DNA of 64,000 bases from Kocuria rosea (lineage in GTDB: Bacteria > Actinomycetota > Actinomycetes > Actinomycetales > Micrococcaceae): NCBI RefSeq assembly GCF_006094695.1, contig NZ_CP035103.1, forward strand, positions 1,736,001 to 1,800,000, written 5' to 3'. Both the position numbers and the translations under genes were made by a program. The notes beneath the pieces are model-generated. The model worked only from the letters and a program-made list of their open reading frames with translations. It searched no databases and was not told where the DNA came from. Shown piece by piece: positions 7,901 to 19,162 of this stretch. Numbering within the stretch: position 1 is the stretch's first letter; the number at the start of each line of letters is the position of its first letter.

Positions 7901-9400
7901 ATGACCAGCACCCGCAGCACCCTCCCCGCCCCCGCACCGGCAGACGACTCGGCAGACGTCCCGGCGGACACTTCGGCAGACTTCCCGGCCGTGGACGCCG
8001 CCGTCGCCGGTGCCCGGGCGGCCTTCGTGCCCGACGTCGACCTCGCGACCCGGCTGGACCGGCTGCACCGGCTCGAGGACCTCGTGCGGGAGAACCGGAC
8101 GGTGCTCGAGGAGGCGCTGGCCACCGACCTCGGCAAGCCCCCGGCGGAGGCGTGGCTGACCGAGCTCGGCTTCACCCTCGAGGAGATCGCCGGCATCCGC
8201 AAGGAGCTCGGCCGCTGGATGACCCCGGCCCGCGTCCCCGTCCCGCTGAGCCTCGCCCCGGCCCGCTCCCGCGTGGAGCACCAGCCGCTCGGGACCGTGC
8301 TCGTGATGGCGCCGTGGAACTATCCCGTCCAGCTCGTCCTGAGCCCCCTGGCGGGAGCGCTCGCCGCCGGCAACACCGTCGTCGTCAAGCCCTCCGAGGT
8401 CTCCGCGACCGTCTCCGGGGTGCTGGCCGAGCTGCTCGAGCGCTACCTGGGGGACTGCGTGCGCGTGGTCGAGGGCGGCGTGCCGGAGACCACGCGGCTG
8501 CTCGAGCACCGCTTCGACCACGTCTTCTACACCGGCAACGGGACGGTGGCCCGGATCGTGATGGCCGCCGCGGCCCGGCACCTGACCCCGGTGACCCTCG
8601 AGCTGGGCGGGAAGTCCCCGGTCTGGGTGGACGGCTCGACCGACCTGCGCACCGCCGCCCGGCGGATCGTGTGGGGGAAGTTCCTCAACGCCGGCCAGAC
8701 CTGCGTGGCCCCGGACCACGTGCTCGGCACCCCGGAGACGCTCGCCGCCCTCGAACCGGAGCTCCTGCGGGCCGTGGAGGAGCACTACGGCGAGGACCCG
8801 TCCCGCAGCGACTCCTACGGGCGGATCGTCACCGCGCGCCACCTCGACCGGCTGGTGGGGCTCCTGGAGCAGGTCCCCGCCCACGACGTCGTCTGCGGCG
8901 GGACCGCCGAGCCGGGGGAGCGCTACCTCGCGCCCACGGTGGTGCGCTCCGCCCCGGACGGCCCGCTCATGGCCGAGGAGCTCTTCGGTCCCGTCCTGCC
9001 CCTGGTCCCGGTCGCCTCCGCGGAGCACGCCGTCGAGCTGATCACCGCCGGGGACAAGCCGCTGGCCCTCTACGTGTTCTCCGAGGAGCGCTCGGTGAAG
9101 GAGCTGTTCCGCCGGCGCACGTCCTCCGGCGGACTGTCCTTCAACGCCCCGCTGCTGCACCTGACCAGCCCCCAGCTGCCGTTCGGCGGCGTGGGTGAGA
9201 GCGGCACCGGCGCCTACCACGGGAAGTTCTCGTTCACCACGTTCTCCCACGCGCGCGCGGTCCTGGACAAGCCGCTCGCCCCCGACACGCTGCGGGTCGT
9301 CTACCCGCCCTACCGGGGTCTGCGGGCCCGCCTCGCGGCCGCGGCGGTCGGGCTGCGCCGGCCCCGCCGCCGGACCCGACACGCCGTGTCCGAAAATTAA
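7901..9400 (+). CDS. Aldehyde dehydrogenase, class 3-like
   Basis: NAD(P)-dependent oxidation of an aldehyde to a carboxylic acid. The 499 residues resemble the shorter class 3 or coniferyl-aldehyde type: APWNYPVQLVLSPL, AAGNTVVVKPSE, the general-base motif TLELGGKSPV, the catalytic cysteine in NAGQTCVAPDHVL, and EELFGPVLPL. The first 30 residues are an Ala/Asp/Pro-rich extension and the last 50 are basic and Arg-rich, both poorly conserved in look. The start is set by the leaderless -10 just before it. A formaldehyde dehydrogenase lies two genes upstream, but nothing in the sequence ties their substrates together. Confidence 0.9.
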   Translation: MTSTRSTLPAPAPADDSADVPADTSADFPAVDAAVAGARAAFVPDVDLATRLDRLHRLEDLVRENRTVLEEALATDLGKPPAEAWLTELGFTLEEIAGIRKELGRWMTPARVPVPLSLAPARSRVEHQPLGTVLVMAPWNYPVQLVLSPLAGALAAGNTVVVKPSEVSATVSGVLAELLERYLGDCVRVVEGGVPETTRLLEHRFDHVFYTGNGTVARIVMAAAARHLTPVTLELGGKSPVWVDGSTDLRTAARRIVWGKFLNAGQTCVAPDHVLGTPETLAALEPELLRAVEEHYGEDPSRSDSYGRIVTARHLDRLVGLLEQVPAHDVVCGGTAEPGERYLAPTVVRSAPDGPLMAEELFGPVLPLVPVASAEHAVELITAGDKPLALYVFSEERSVKELFRRRTSSGGLSFNAPLLHLTSPQLPFGGVGESGTGAYHGKFSFTTFSHARAVLDKPLAPDTLRVVYPPYRGLRARLAAAAVGLRRPRRRTRHAVSEN

Positions 9401-9439
9401 TCCTGTCCACCGGCCGGGGGTCCCGCGGTGCGCACAGCC

Positions 9440-9545
9440 TGTGCACAACGGGACCCCGGCGGCGGGATTCCGCGACCCCCCGCGGAGGCCGCCTGTGGAT
9501 GGCCGGCGGTGGTTCTGGGGATAGCGAGAGAGGAGCTGTGGACAA
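9440..9545 (+). promoter_or_regulatory. DnaA-box-like 9-mers upstream of nrdHIEF
   Basis: Three same-strand 9-mers resemble the GC-rich actinobacterial DnaA box TGTGGACAA: TGTGCACAA (9440-9448, one mismatch), TGTGGATGG (9494-9502, three mismatches) and TGTGGACAA (9537-9545, exact). They lie just upstream of the NrdR-like boxes. DnaA control of ribonucleotide reductase is known in E. coli; here it is an inference from sequence. Confidence 0.35.
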
Positions 9546-9551
9546 CCCTCA

Positions 9552-9599
9552 CCACTGCATCTAGGGGTCGCTTCCCCTTCCTGGCACTAGATGTAGTAT
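9552..9599 (+). promoter_or_regulatory. Tandem NrdR boxes at the nrdHIEF promoter
   Basis: Two 16-bp elements resemble the NrdR box ACACTATATATAGTGT. Box 1 is CCACTGCATCTAGGGG (9552-9567, 10 of 16) and box 2 is GCACTAGATGTAGTAT (9584-9599, 12 of 16). Their starts are 32 bp apart, three helical turns, as is usual for paired NrdR boxes. Box 2 overlaps TAGTAT, a likely -10, so binding would block polymerase. NrdR represses reductase genes when dATP is high. Confidence 0.7.
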
Positions 9600-9698
9600 T
9601 GAAATCAGCCACCCGGAGAGACCCCTACACCGCCGCAGACCCTGCGGAAGTCCCGGATCTCCCCCACAAACCACCCGATCGACCAAGGGGAAACAGCG

Positions 9699-9935
9699 AT
9701 GTCCGTGACCGTGTACAGCAAGCCGGCCTGCGTCCAGTGCAATGCCACCTACCGGGCCCTGAGCAAGAAGGGCATCGAGTACAACGTCGTCGACGTCACC
9801 GAGGACGAGGCCGCCCTGGCCCACGTCCTGGCCCTCGGCTACCAGCAGGTCCCGGTCGTCGAGACGGCGACCGAGCACTGGTCCGGCTACCGCCCGGACA
9901 AGATCACCTCCCTGGCCGTCCTCCTCTCGGCCTGA
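9699..9935 (+). CDS. nrdH: NrdH glutaredoxin-like electron donor
   Basis: A 78-residue redoxin that supplies electrons to the class Ib reductase and is itself reduced by thioredoxin reductase. The redox motif is CVQC in [10 protein letters not shown] near the N-terminus, and the C-terminal half has the QVPVVET loop (cis-Pro) and [10 protein letters not shown], typical of NrdH rather than glutathione-using glutaredoxins. AAGGGGAAA lies just before the ATG. It is the first gene of nrdHIEF, with the NrdR-like boxes about 100 bases upstream. Confidence 0.95.
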   Translation: MSVTVYSKPACVQCNATYRALSKKGIEYNVVDVTEDEAALAHVLALGYQQVPVVETATEHWSGYRPDKITSLAVLLSA

Positions 9936-10009
9936 GGCCGGGGCGCCGCCCGCTTCCCCGCGGCGCGCCGGTCCATCCACCACCGACCCCATTTCGGAGC
10001 GCGGAAGCA

Positions 10010-10503
10010 ATGAGCACGCACCACCCCGGCACCCGTCCCGGGACCGCTCAGCAGGACCACGGCGACACCGCCGCGGCACCGGACAGCCACGCCCCACTGG
10101 TGGTCTACTTCTCCTCGGTCTCCAACAACACGCACCGCTTCGTCGAGAAGCTCGACGCCCGCGTGCTGCGCCTTCCTCTTCTGACCGGGGAGGAGCCCCC
10201 CGAGATCACCGAGCCCTTCGTGCTGGCCGCCCCGACGTACGGGCGGCCCAACGGCAGCGGGGCCGTCCCGCCGCAGGTCGTGAAGTTCCTCAACAAGGAG
10301 ACCAACCGGCGGTTCCTGCGCGGCGTCATCGGCGCGGGCAACACCAACTTCGGGTCGGCGTTCTGCCTGGCCGCGGACAAGATCGCGACCAAGTGCGGCG
10401 TCCCCGTCCTCTACAAGTTCGAACTCATGGGCACCCCCGAGGATGTCCACCAGGTAAATCAAGGATTGGAACAGTTTTGGCGACAATTTCCGCAGCTCCG
10501 GGC

Positions 10504-10507
<4 letters not shown>
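10010..10507 (+). CDS. nrdI: NrdI flavodoxin-like protein
   Basis: An FMN protein that provides the oxidant for assembling the manganese-tyrosyl radical cofactor of NrdF. Visible features are [18 protein letters not shown] (the phosphate loop), [11 protein letters not shown], and [15 protein letters not shown]. There are 165 residues from ATG 10010, including a 27-residue His/Asp/Ala-rich lead that most NrdI proteins lack; the conserved fold begins at [10 protein letters not shown]. The stop overlaps the GTG of nrdE. The 74-base gap after nrdH has no promoter that I can see, so the operon is probably continuous. Confidence 0.95.
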
Positions 10508-13753
<3,246 letters not shown>

Positions 13754-13774
13754 TCCCGGCCTGAGCCATACGGA

Positions 13775-13827
13775 CGACGACGGCGGTCCGGCCCACCTTC
13801 GCGAGGTGGGCCGGACCGCCGTCGTCG
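13775..13827. terminator. Bidirectional hairpin terminator after nrdF
   Basis: A perfect 24-bp inverted repeat (13775-13798 and 13804-13827) with a 5-base loop, between the convergent nrdF and a minus-strand membrane protein gene. No T tract follows on either strand. Confidence 0.8.
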
Positions 13828-13862
13828 ACAGGCATGACTCGATGCCGTGGTGCCGTGCTGCC

Positions 13863-14588
13863 TCAGCCTGCCGCGCCGACCCGGGGGTCGGCGGTGCTCT
13901 GTCGCCGGATCGTCCAGGGCCAGGTGATGAGCGCCCAGGCCACGGCGATGATGAGGAACTCGACCAGCAGGTACCACGGCCAGGGTCCGAGCAGGTCGAG
14001 GATCGAGGGGTTGTCCGGCTTGCCGTTGAGGAAGCCGTAGTTGGTCCCCAGCCAGCTGTTGAGTGCGAAGGCAGCCATGGCCCACATGACGGTGACGACC
14101 ATGGCCAGGCGGTAGCTGCCCCAGTCGACGCGGCCGACGCGTCCCCAGATCAGGTACAGGGTGGCCCAGAGGACCAGGATGTGCTGGACCCAGAGGTCGA
14201 TGAAGTCGATGTGGGGGAAGTCCGGCGAGTCGAGTGCCGGGGTGAGGATGGCCTGCGGGTTGAGAGTCAGTCCCCAGTAGTAGGTGAGCGCCGTCGCCCA
14301 GCGGGCCCGTGTCCACAGGGCGATGACAGCGACCATCCACGCGAGGTCCGAGAGGTGGACCGGCAGAGAGATGTGGACGTCGAAATTGTCCGGCACCGAT
14401 CGGTAGACGAGCATCGTCACCGTGTACGTGGTCAGCACCGCGGCGAAGGCCCGCGAGAACACCACCTCGGCCGGGGAATCCCGAAGGCGGCGGCCCAGCA
14501 TCACCACGAGCACAGCCCCGAGGACGCAGATGCCCAGAGCGGCCCAGTGAGTGGGGCCGTAGGGTACGAAGACCTCCTCGTTCGGCAT
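13863..14588 (-). CDS. TIGR02206 (YwaF-like) integral membrane protein
   Basis: A 241-residue protein with about seven hydrophobic segments, matching the TIGR02206/YwaF family of integral membrane proteins. Recognisable elements are ISLPVHLSDLAW in the middle, YYWGLTLNPQAILTP, and the loop TNYGFLNGKPDNPSILDLLGPWPWY, whose NYGFLxxKP and GPWPWY are family hallmarks. The ATG at 14588 is preferred over a GTG 18 bases upstream because the GGAGG ribosome site lies between them. Function is unknown across the family. It converges on nrdF across a strong shared hairpin. Confidence 0.85.
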   Translation of the reverse strand: MPNEEVFVPYGPTHWAALGICVLGAVLVVMLGRRLRDSPAEVVFSRAFAAVLTTYTVTMLVYRSVPDNFDVHISLPVHLSDLAWMVAVIALWTRARWATALTYYWGLTLNPQAILTPALDSPDFPHIDFIDLWVQHILVLWATLYLIWGRVGRVDWGSYRLAMVVTVMWAMAAFALNSWLGTNYGFLNGKPDNPSILDLLGPWPWYLLVEFLIIAVAWALITWPWTIRRQSTADPRVGAAG

Positions 14589-14643
14589 CGCCGTCCCCCC
14601 CTCCACCGGGTCTCCTGGGTGGTGCGCCCGTGAGGCCAGGACA

Positions 14644-15066
14644 TCAGATCCGGTCGTCCAGGGCCATGGGCGGGGCAGTGTGGACCGGAACCGGCGCCGG
14701 ACCGCCGTCCGAGCTCTTGGCCTTGCCCGGACCGATGCTGCGGGTCACGGAGACCAACTGGTAGGGCCTCTTGGCCCGGGGCCGCGTGTCACGCCGGAGC
14801 AGCGCCACCCATCCTTCGCCGGCAACGTCGATCTGCTTCAAGGGCCGGGTGAGGTAGCTGACCACCGTCGGCGGCGTGGTGGATCGATCGATGCGGACCC
14901 CGCCGACGAGACCGGTGTTGAAATCGCGGGTCCAGGCGTTCTTCGCCGGCGTGGCCGAGGCAATGTGCTCTGCGAACTCCGACGGCACCACGAAGGTCGC
15001 GATCCTGCCTTCCACACCCTGCAGCCGCAACGGCACCCGGTACCGCGGTGCCTCCAGCTCGTCCAT
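14644..15066 (-). CDS. Uncharacterised 140-residue cytoplasmic protein
   Basis: I do not recognise a family. The product starts at MDELEAPRYRVPLRLQ; upstream codons in the same frame are Arg-rich and look non-coding, and GAAGGG lies about 8 bases before this ATG. It has no membrane segment or signal peptide. Residues 10-95 look like a beta-rich domain (RIATFVVPSEF, VGGVRIDRS, VVSYLTRPLKQIDVAGEGWVALL), and the C-terminal 30 residues are Pro/Ala-rich and probably disordered. It lies 55 bases upstream of the membrane protein gene on the same strand and may share its transcript. Confidence 0.6.
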   Translation of the reverse strand: MDELEAPRYRVPLRLQGVEGRIATFVVPSEFAEHIASATPAKNAWTRDFNTGLVGGVRIDRSTTPPTVVSYLTRPLKQIDVAGEGWVALLRRDTRPRAKRPYQLVSVTRSIGPGKAKSSDGGPAPVPVHTAPPMALDDRI

Positions 15067-15218
15067 CCCAGGCCCTTCTTCGCGGGTTCGGACGGCCGAA
15101 TTATAGCGGATCCCTCTGGATGTCTTCCTCCACGTGATCGACGCGGCGGCGGCACCGGTCACCCGGAGACCCGGTTGCCGGTGAGAGGGATGCGGAGATC
15201 AGGGCGTCACGGAGTCGT

Positions 15219-15839
15219 TCACCGCGTCGGCTGGGAGACGTCCACGCCGGTGACCGGGTCGCCGGCCCGCTCGTAGACGAGTGAGACCGCTCCCTTCGGG
15301 AACGCCCGCGGCGGCTGCGCCAGGGTGAAGGCGGCCGGGACGGTGCCGTCGCCGAAGACGCGCTTGCCCGAGCCCAGCACCAGCGGATAGAGGAGCAGGT
15401 TCAGCCGGTCGACGAGGTCTTCCCTCAGCAGCGTCCGCACGAGGTCGCCGCTGCCGATGACGTGGATCTCGCCGAACCGGTCCTTGAGGGCGCGCACCTC
15501 GGCGGCGACCTCCGTCAGCACCGTGGTGCCCTCCCACGACGGGTCGGTCAGCGTGCGGGACACGACGAACTTCGGCACCGTGTTGAACGTCGCGGCGATC
15601 GGGTCGGCGTCGCCGTGGTCCGGCCAGTAGCCGGCGAAGATGTCGTAGGTCCGGCGACCGAGCAGCAGCGCGTCGATGCGCTCGATCCCGGCGCCGATCG
15701 TCGCGCCCGATTCGTCGTCGAAGTACGCCCCCTGCCAGCCGCCGAGATCGAAGCCGCCCGCACGGTCCTCGTCGGGCCCGCCCGGCGCCTGGTAGACGCC
15801 GTCGAGGGTGAGGAAGAGGTCGACCTGGATGATGCCCAT
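15219..15839 (-). CDS. Dihydrofolate reductase family protein (RibD C-terminal-like)
   Basis: A 206-residue protein of the RibD_C/DHFR-like family. It shows IIQVDLFLTLDGVYQAPGG at the N-terminus, LLLGRRTYDIFAGYWP (substrate-cofactor loop), and IHVIGSGDLVRTLLREDLVDRLNLLLYPLVLGSGKRVF, the NADPH-binding half. These proteins reduce an unknown substrate and are common single genes in actinomycetes; true folate reductase activity is doubtful. The ATG at 15839 gives a start directly on the first strand. No partner genes are evident. Confidence 0.85.
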   Translation of the reverse strand: MGIIQVDLFLTLDGVYQAPGGPDEDRAGGFDLGGWQGAYFDDESGATIGAGIERIDALLLGRRTYDIFAGYWPDHGDADPIAATFNTVPKFVVSRTLTDPSWEGTTVLTEVAAEVRALKDRFGEIHVIGSGDLVRTLLREDLVDRLNLLLYPLVLGSGKRVFGDGTVPAAFTLAQPPRAFPKGAVSLVYERAGDPVTGVDVSQPTR

Positions 15840-16142
15840 GACGTGGTCCTTCGGTGTGCTCCGACGACATCCGTGGTGCCCAGTTTTTCGCCACGGGATC
15901 CGGGGGTCAACCCGTTGCCCCCGGATGACGGCGCGCCCAGGCGCGAGCGGGAATCCTCGTGCGTCCTCAGCACGAGGCGCGGGCTCGTCGGCCTCGGAAC
16001 GGCGGGGTTGTCCGGCGGGGATCGTCCGGTGCGGCGGGCTCGGCCGGACCCGGGAGTGGCGGGTCGCCGGGCGGTCACGGCGGTGTTCTGTCGTCGGCTC
16101 CGAGCCGTTAGCCTGTCCGCGCCCGTCACTAGACTGAGCCGC
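15840..16142. other. Divergent intergenic region
   Basis: About 300 bases between the reductase gene (minus) and the MFS gene (plus). The right end holds two TANNNT hexamers (TAGCCT near 16110 and TAGACT at 16130-16135). Nothing else convincing is seen. Confidence 0.5.
16130..16135 (+). promoter_or_regulatory. Leaderless -10 element (TAGACT)
   Basis: TAGACT ends 7 bases before the ATG at 16143, with no ribosome site between, the pattern of a leaderless actinobacterial transcript. Confidence 0.5.
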
Positions 16143-17654
16143 ATGAACGAGCAGGAACCGGGCCGGTCCCGGGCCGCCTCGGCACCCGCAGGCCGTGCGG
16201 CACTTCCCGCGGACGCGACCGACACGTCCGCTCCGATCGATGAAGCCGGGGCATCACCGGGGCTGGTCGATCCCGAGGCCGTGGACACCTCGGTGCGCAG
16301 CCCGGCGCAGCGGTCTCGCACCTTCGCCGGGATCCTGGTGAACACCGCCCTCGCCAACATCACGACCAGCTACCTCTGGTTCGCCCTGACGTTCTGGGTG
16401 TATCTGGAGACGCGCAACGTCATCGCCACCGGGGTGGTCGGCGGCGCGTACATGCTGCTCATCGCGCTCTCCAGCATCAGCTTCGGCACCTTCGTGGACC
16501 GCTACCGCAAGCTCGCCGTGATGCGCTTCGCCGCAGCCTTCACCCTGGTGATGTTCGTGCTGGCGGGCGTCCTGTTCCTCCTCGCCCCGGCGGCCTCGAT
16601 GGCGGACCTGACCCGCCCGTGGATCTGGGTCTTCGCCCTGGTCGTCCTGATCGGGGCGGTGGTCGAGAACATGCGCAACATCGCCCTGTCCACCACGGTC
16701 ACGATCCTCATCGAGCCGGATCGGCGCGCCAACGCCAACGGCCTGGTGGGCATGGTGCAGGGCCTGATGTTCATCGTGACCTCGGTGCTCTCCGGGCTGT
16801 CGGTCGGACTGCTGGGCATGGGCTGGACGGTCGTGGTCGCCGTGGCGCTCACGGCCGTGGCCTTCGGGCACCTGTTGACGCTGCGCATGCCCGAGGAGGT
16901 GCGCGCCGCGGCCACGGACGCCCACGGCAGCTTCGACCTGCGGGGGGCGTTCGCCGCCGTGCTGGCCGTGTCCGGGCTGTTCGCGCTGATCCTGTTCTCG
17001 ACGTTCAACAACTTCATCGGCGGCGTCTACATGGCCTTGATGGACCCGTACGGTCTGGAGATGTTTCCCGTGGAGATCTGGGGCGCGGTCTTCGCGCTCG
17101 GCGCCACCGGCTTCATCGTGGGCGGGGCGCTGATCGGCAAGTTCGGGCTGGGGTCCAATCCGCTGCGCACCATGTTGTTCGCGGTGATGGCGATGGGCGT
17201 GCTCGGCGCGGTGTTCACCGTACGGGAGTGGGCCTGGCTGTACGTCCTGGGCATCTGGCTCTACATGGCGCTCTTCCCCTTCGTGGAGGCGGCGGAACAG
17301 ACGGTCATCCAGCGGGTCGTGCCGCTGGAGCGGCAGGGCCGTGTCTTCGGCTTCGCCATGGCGTTCGAGTCCGCGGCGGCGCCGGTCACCGCGTTCCTCA
17401 TCGCACCGATCGCCCAGTTCTGGATCATCCCGTACGCGCGGTCCGCGGAGGGCGGCGCCCAGCTGGCCCCGCTGCTCGGCGAGGGCACCTCGCGCGGCAT
17501 CGCCCTGGTGTTCCTGGTGGCCGGCATCGTCATGATCGCCGCCGCGCTGCTGGCCTTCCTGACCCCGGTCTACCGCCGGGTCTCGGCGTCGTACGCCCAG
17601 GTCGCGGCGGAGGACGCCGCGGACGGCGTCACCGCCTCCCGGTCCTCCGCATGA
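16143..17654 (+). CDS. MFS transporter
   Basis: A 503-residue major facilitator with about 12 hydrophobic helices. An N-terminal cytoplasmic tail of about 60 polar residues precedes the first helix (ILVNTALANITTSYLWFALTFWVYL). The loop after helix 2 has FGTFVDRYRKLAVM, matching the G-x-x-x-D-R-x-x-R motif of the superfamily, and the second half includes AFNNFIGG-like and EQTVIQRVVPLERQGRVFG sequences seen in bacterial exporters. The substrate cannot be read. The ATG is set by the leaderless -10. It converges on the patatin gene. Confidence 0.88.
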   Translation: MNEQEPGRSRAASAPAGRAALPADATDTSAPIDEAGASPGLVDPEAVDTSVRSPAQRSRTFAGILVNTALANITTSYLWFALTFWVYLETRNVIATGVVGGAYMLLIALSSISFGTFVDRYRKLAVMRFAAAFTLVMFVLAGVLFLLAPAASMADLTRPWIWVFALVVLIGAVVENMRNIALSTTVTILIEPDRRANANGLVGMVQGLMFIVTSVLSGLSVGLLGMGWTVVVAVALTAVAFGHLLTLRMPEEVRAAATDAHGSFDLRGAFAAVLAVSGLFALILFSTFNNFIGGVYMALMDPYGLEMFPVEIWGAVFALGATGFIVGGALIGKFGLGSNPLRTMLFAVMAMGVLGAVFTVREWAWLYVLGIWLYMALFPFVEAAEQTVIQRVVPLERQGRVFGFAMAFESAAAPVTAFLIAPIAQFWIIPYARSAEGGAQLAPLLGEGTSRGIALVFLVAGIVMIAAALLAFLTPVYRRVSASYAQVAAEDAADGVTASRSSA

Positions 17655-17664
17655 ACGAGTCCCA

Positions 17665-17700
17665 CCGCCGGCCCGGTGAGCCCGGGCTTCCGGCCGGCGG
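17665..17700. terminator. Hairpin between convergent MFS and patatin genes
   Basis: CCGCCGGCC (17665-17673) and GGCCGGCGG (17692-17700) form a 9-bp perfect stem with an 18-base loop. No T tract follows. Confidence 0.5.
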
Positions 17701-17753
17701 GCGGGACGGGGCCGGCACTCCGGCTCGACCGGATCGGCAGGCCCGGGCACGCC

Positions 17754-18734
17754 TCAGCGATGGGCGGCGATGTAGGCGTCGAAATCCCACGGCGGTCGGG
17801 TGGGCGAGCCGTCGAGGAACTTCTCGGCGGCCGCCCGGCCGCTGCGGTAGAGGAAGTCCCGGTCCTCGTCGGTGAGGTTGAAGTCGGTGGCGCGGATGGT
17901 GCCGGTGTCGACGAAGATCGTGCGGGCCTGGGCGTCGGGGGACTCGATGTGCATCTGGTCGTAGAAGCCGGTCATGGTCTTGAGCATCGCCCGGCTCATG
18001 CTCACCGGCCCCTTGATCGGGTACCCCGTGCCCTGGACCGCGTCCGGATGGGCCGAGAGCTTGATGCCCAGCGTGGGCCAACGCGGAACGGTGCCGGGCG
18101 GGGCGTCGAAGGCGGCGATCGGGAAGTTGGAGAGCATGCCGCCGTCGACCAGCCACGCCTTCTTCCCGTCGGCGGTGTCCCAGCGGACGGGCCGGTAGAA
18201 GAACGGGATGGACATCGAGGCCCGGACCGCCTCGACCACGTGCTGGGCGCCCCGGTCACGGCCGAAGTCGTCGTAGTCCCAGGGCAGGTAGCGCAGCCGG
18301 CCCCTGCTGATGTCCGAGGCGGTGACCACCAGCCGGTAGGACCGCTCCGGGGCGGGGGGCCGTTCCTCGTCGGTGTAGGGCAGGTCGGCGAAGGTCCGCA
18401 CCCCGTACTCGTCGAGCTGGGACTGCAACCAGGATCGGAGGTGCTCGCCGAGGTAGATGCCGTTGCGGGCGAGGATCCCTGCGGCCTTGCCCGCGGTGTA
18501 GCGCGTGAGGCGGGAGCCGTCGCGGAAGTCCGGGTACTGGACGGAGCCGATGATGTCCACCAGCTTGCTCGCCGGGGCGCCGGCGGCGACCAGGGCCCCG
18601 ACGATCGCTCCGGCGGAGGTGCCGGCGACCCGTTTGAAGCGGTAGCCGTGCTCCTCGAGGACCTCGATGGCTCCCACCAGGGCGATGCCCTTGACGCCCC
18701 CGCCCTCCAGCACCAGGTCGGCATACCGTTCCAT
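17754..18734 (-). CDS. Patatin-like phospholipase
   Basis: A serine lipid acyl hydrolase of 326 residues. Present are the oxyanion hole LEGGGVKGIALVGAIEVL, the nucleophile elbow GTSAGAIVGAL, and the catalytic aspartate in WLVDGGMLSNFP, completing the Ser-Asp dyad. There is no signal peptide, so it is probably cytoplasmic or membrane-associated. Two starts are possible: GTG 18743 and ATG 18734. AAGGGG is immediately before the GTG and 10 bases before the ATG, so ATG is preferred. The substrate is unknown. Similar proteins occur as host phospholipase toxins and as housekeeping lipases. Confidence 0.88.
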   Translation of the reverse strand: MERYADLVLEGGGVKGIALVGAIEVLEEHGYRFKRVAGTSAGAIVGALVAAGAPASKLVDIIGSVQYPDFRDGSRLTRYTAGKAAGILARNGIYLGEHLRSWLQSQLDEYGVRTFADLPYTDEERPPAPERSYRLVVTASDISRGRLRYLPWDYDDFGRDRGAQHVVEAVRASMSIPFFYRPVRWDTADGKKAWLVDGGMLSNFPIAAFDAPPGTVPRWPTLGIKLSAHPDAVQGTGYPIKGPVSMSRAMLKTMTGFYDQMHIESPDAQARTIFVDTGTIRATDFNLTDEDRDFLYRSGRAAAEKFLDGSPTRPPWDFDAYIAAHR

Positions 18735-19162
18735 GCTGTCCACGCCCCTTCGGCAGGTTCGATCCCCGAGGTCAGTACAGCAAATGCCGTGCGGGCACGG
18801 AACGGCTGCCCGATATCGGGCCCCGTGTGACGGGAAAGAATTCGCCGGACAACAATCAGCGGTCGCGGAAATTCCCTGGTATTCCCGTCAGCACACCGAA
18901 ACACGCTCTGACCAGGGCACGAACCCGTGCACCGGAATTCTTCATCTCGGCGTCACATGGTCACAGCCGCAGCACGGGAACGTCCGTCTGCTTTCACGTG
19001 CGACCCACCCGTGATTATGTCGATGCACATCACTCCGCCGGTATTCTCAGTACGCCGCAAAAAAGCGTTGGAGAACGGTTGCCGGGGGTCCTCCTGCCAC
19101 CCCGAACGGGACGTGCGGGAGTCGCGATCACACGACAGGCGCTTGTCCAGGAGCCGAGAACG
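18735..19162. other. 428-base divergent intergenic region
   Basis: Lies between the patatin gene (minus) and the metalloprotease gene (plus). It is lower in GC than its surroundings (stretches such as GAAATTCCCTGGTATTCCC and CGCAAAAAAGCG) and carries no coding signal in either direction. It probably holds both promoters; no operator is obvious. Confidence 0.5.

Noticed and set aside
6671..9448. 925-codon minus-strand frame
   Set aside because: Opposite two well-supported enzymes, His/Gly/Val-biased with no motif; shadow.
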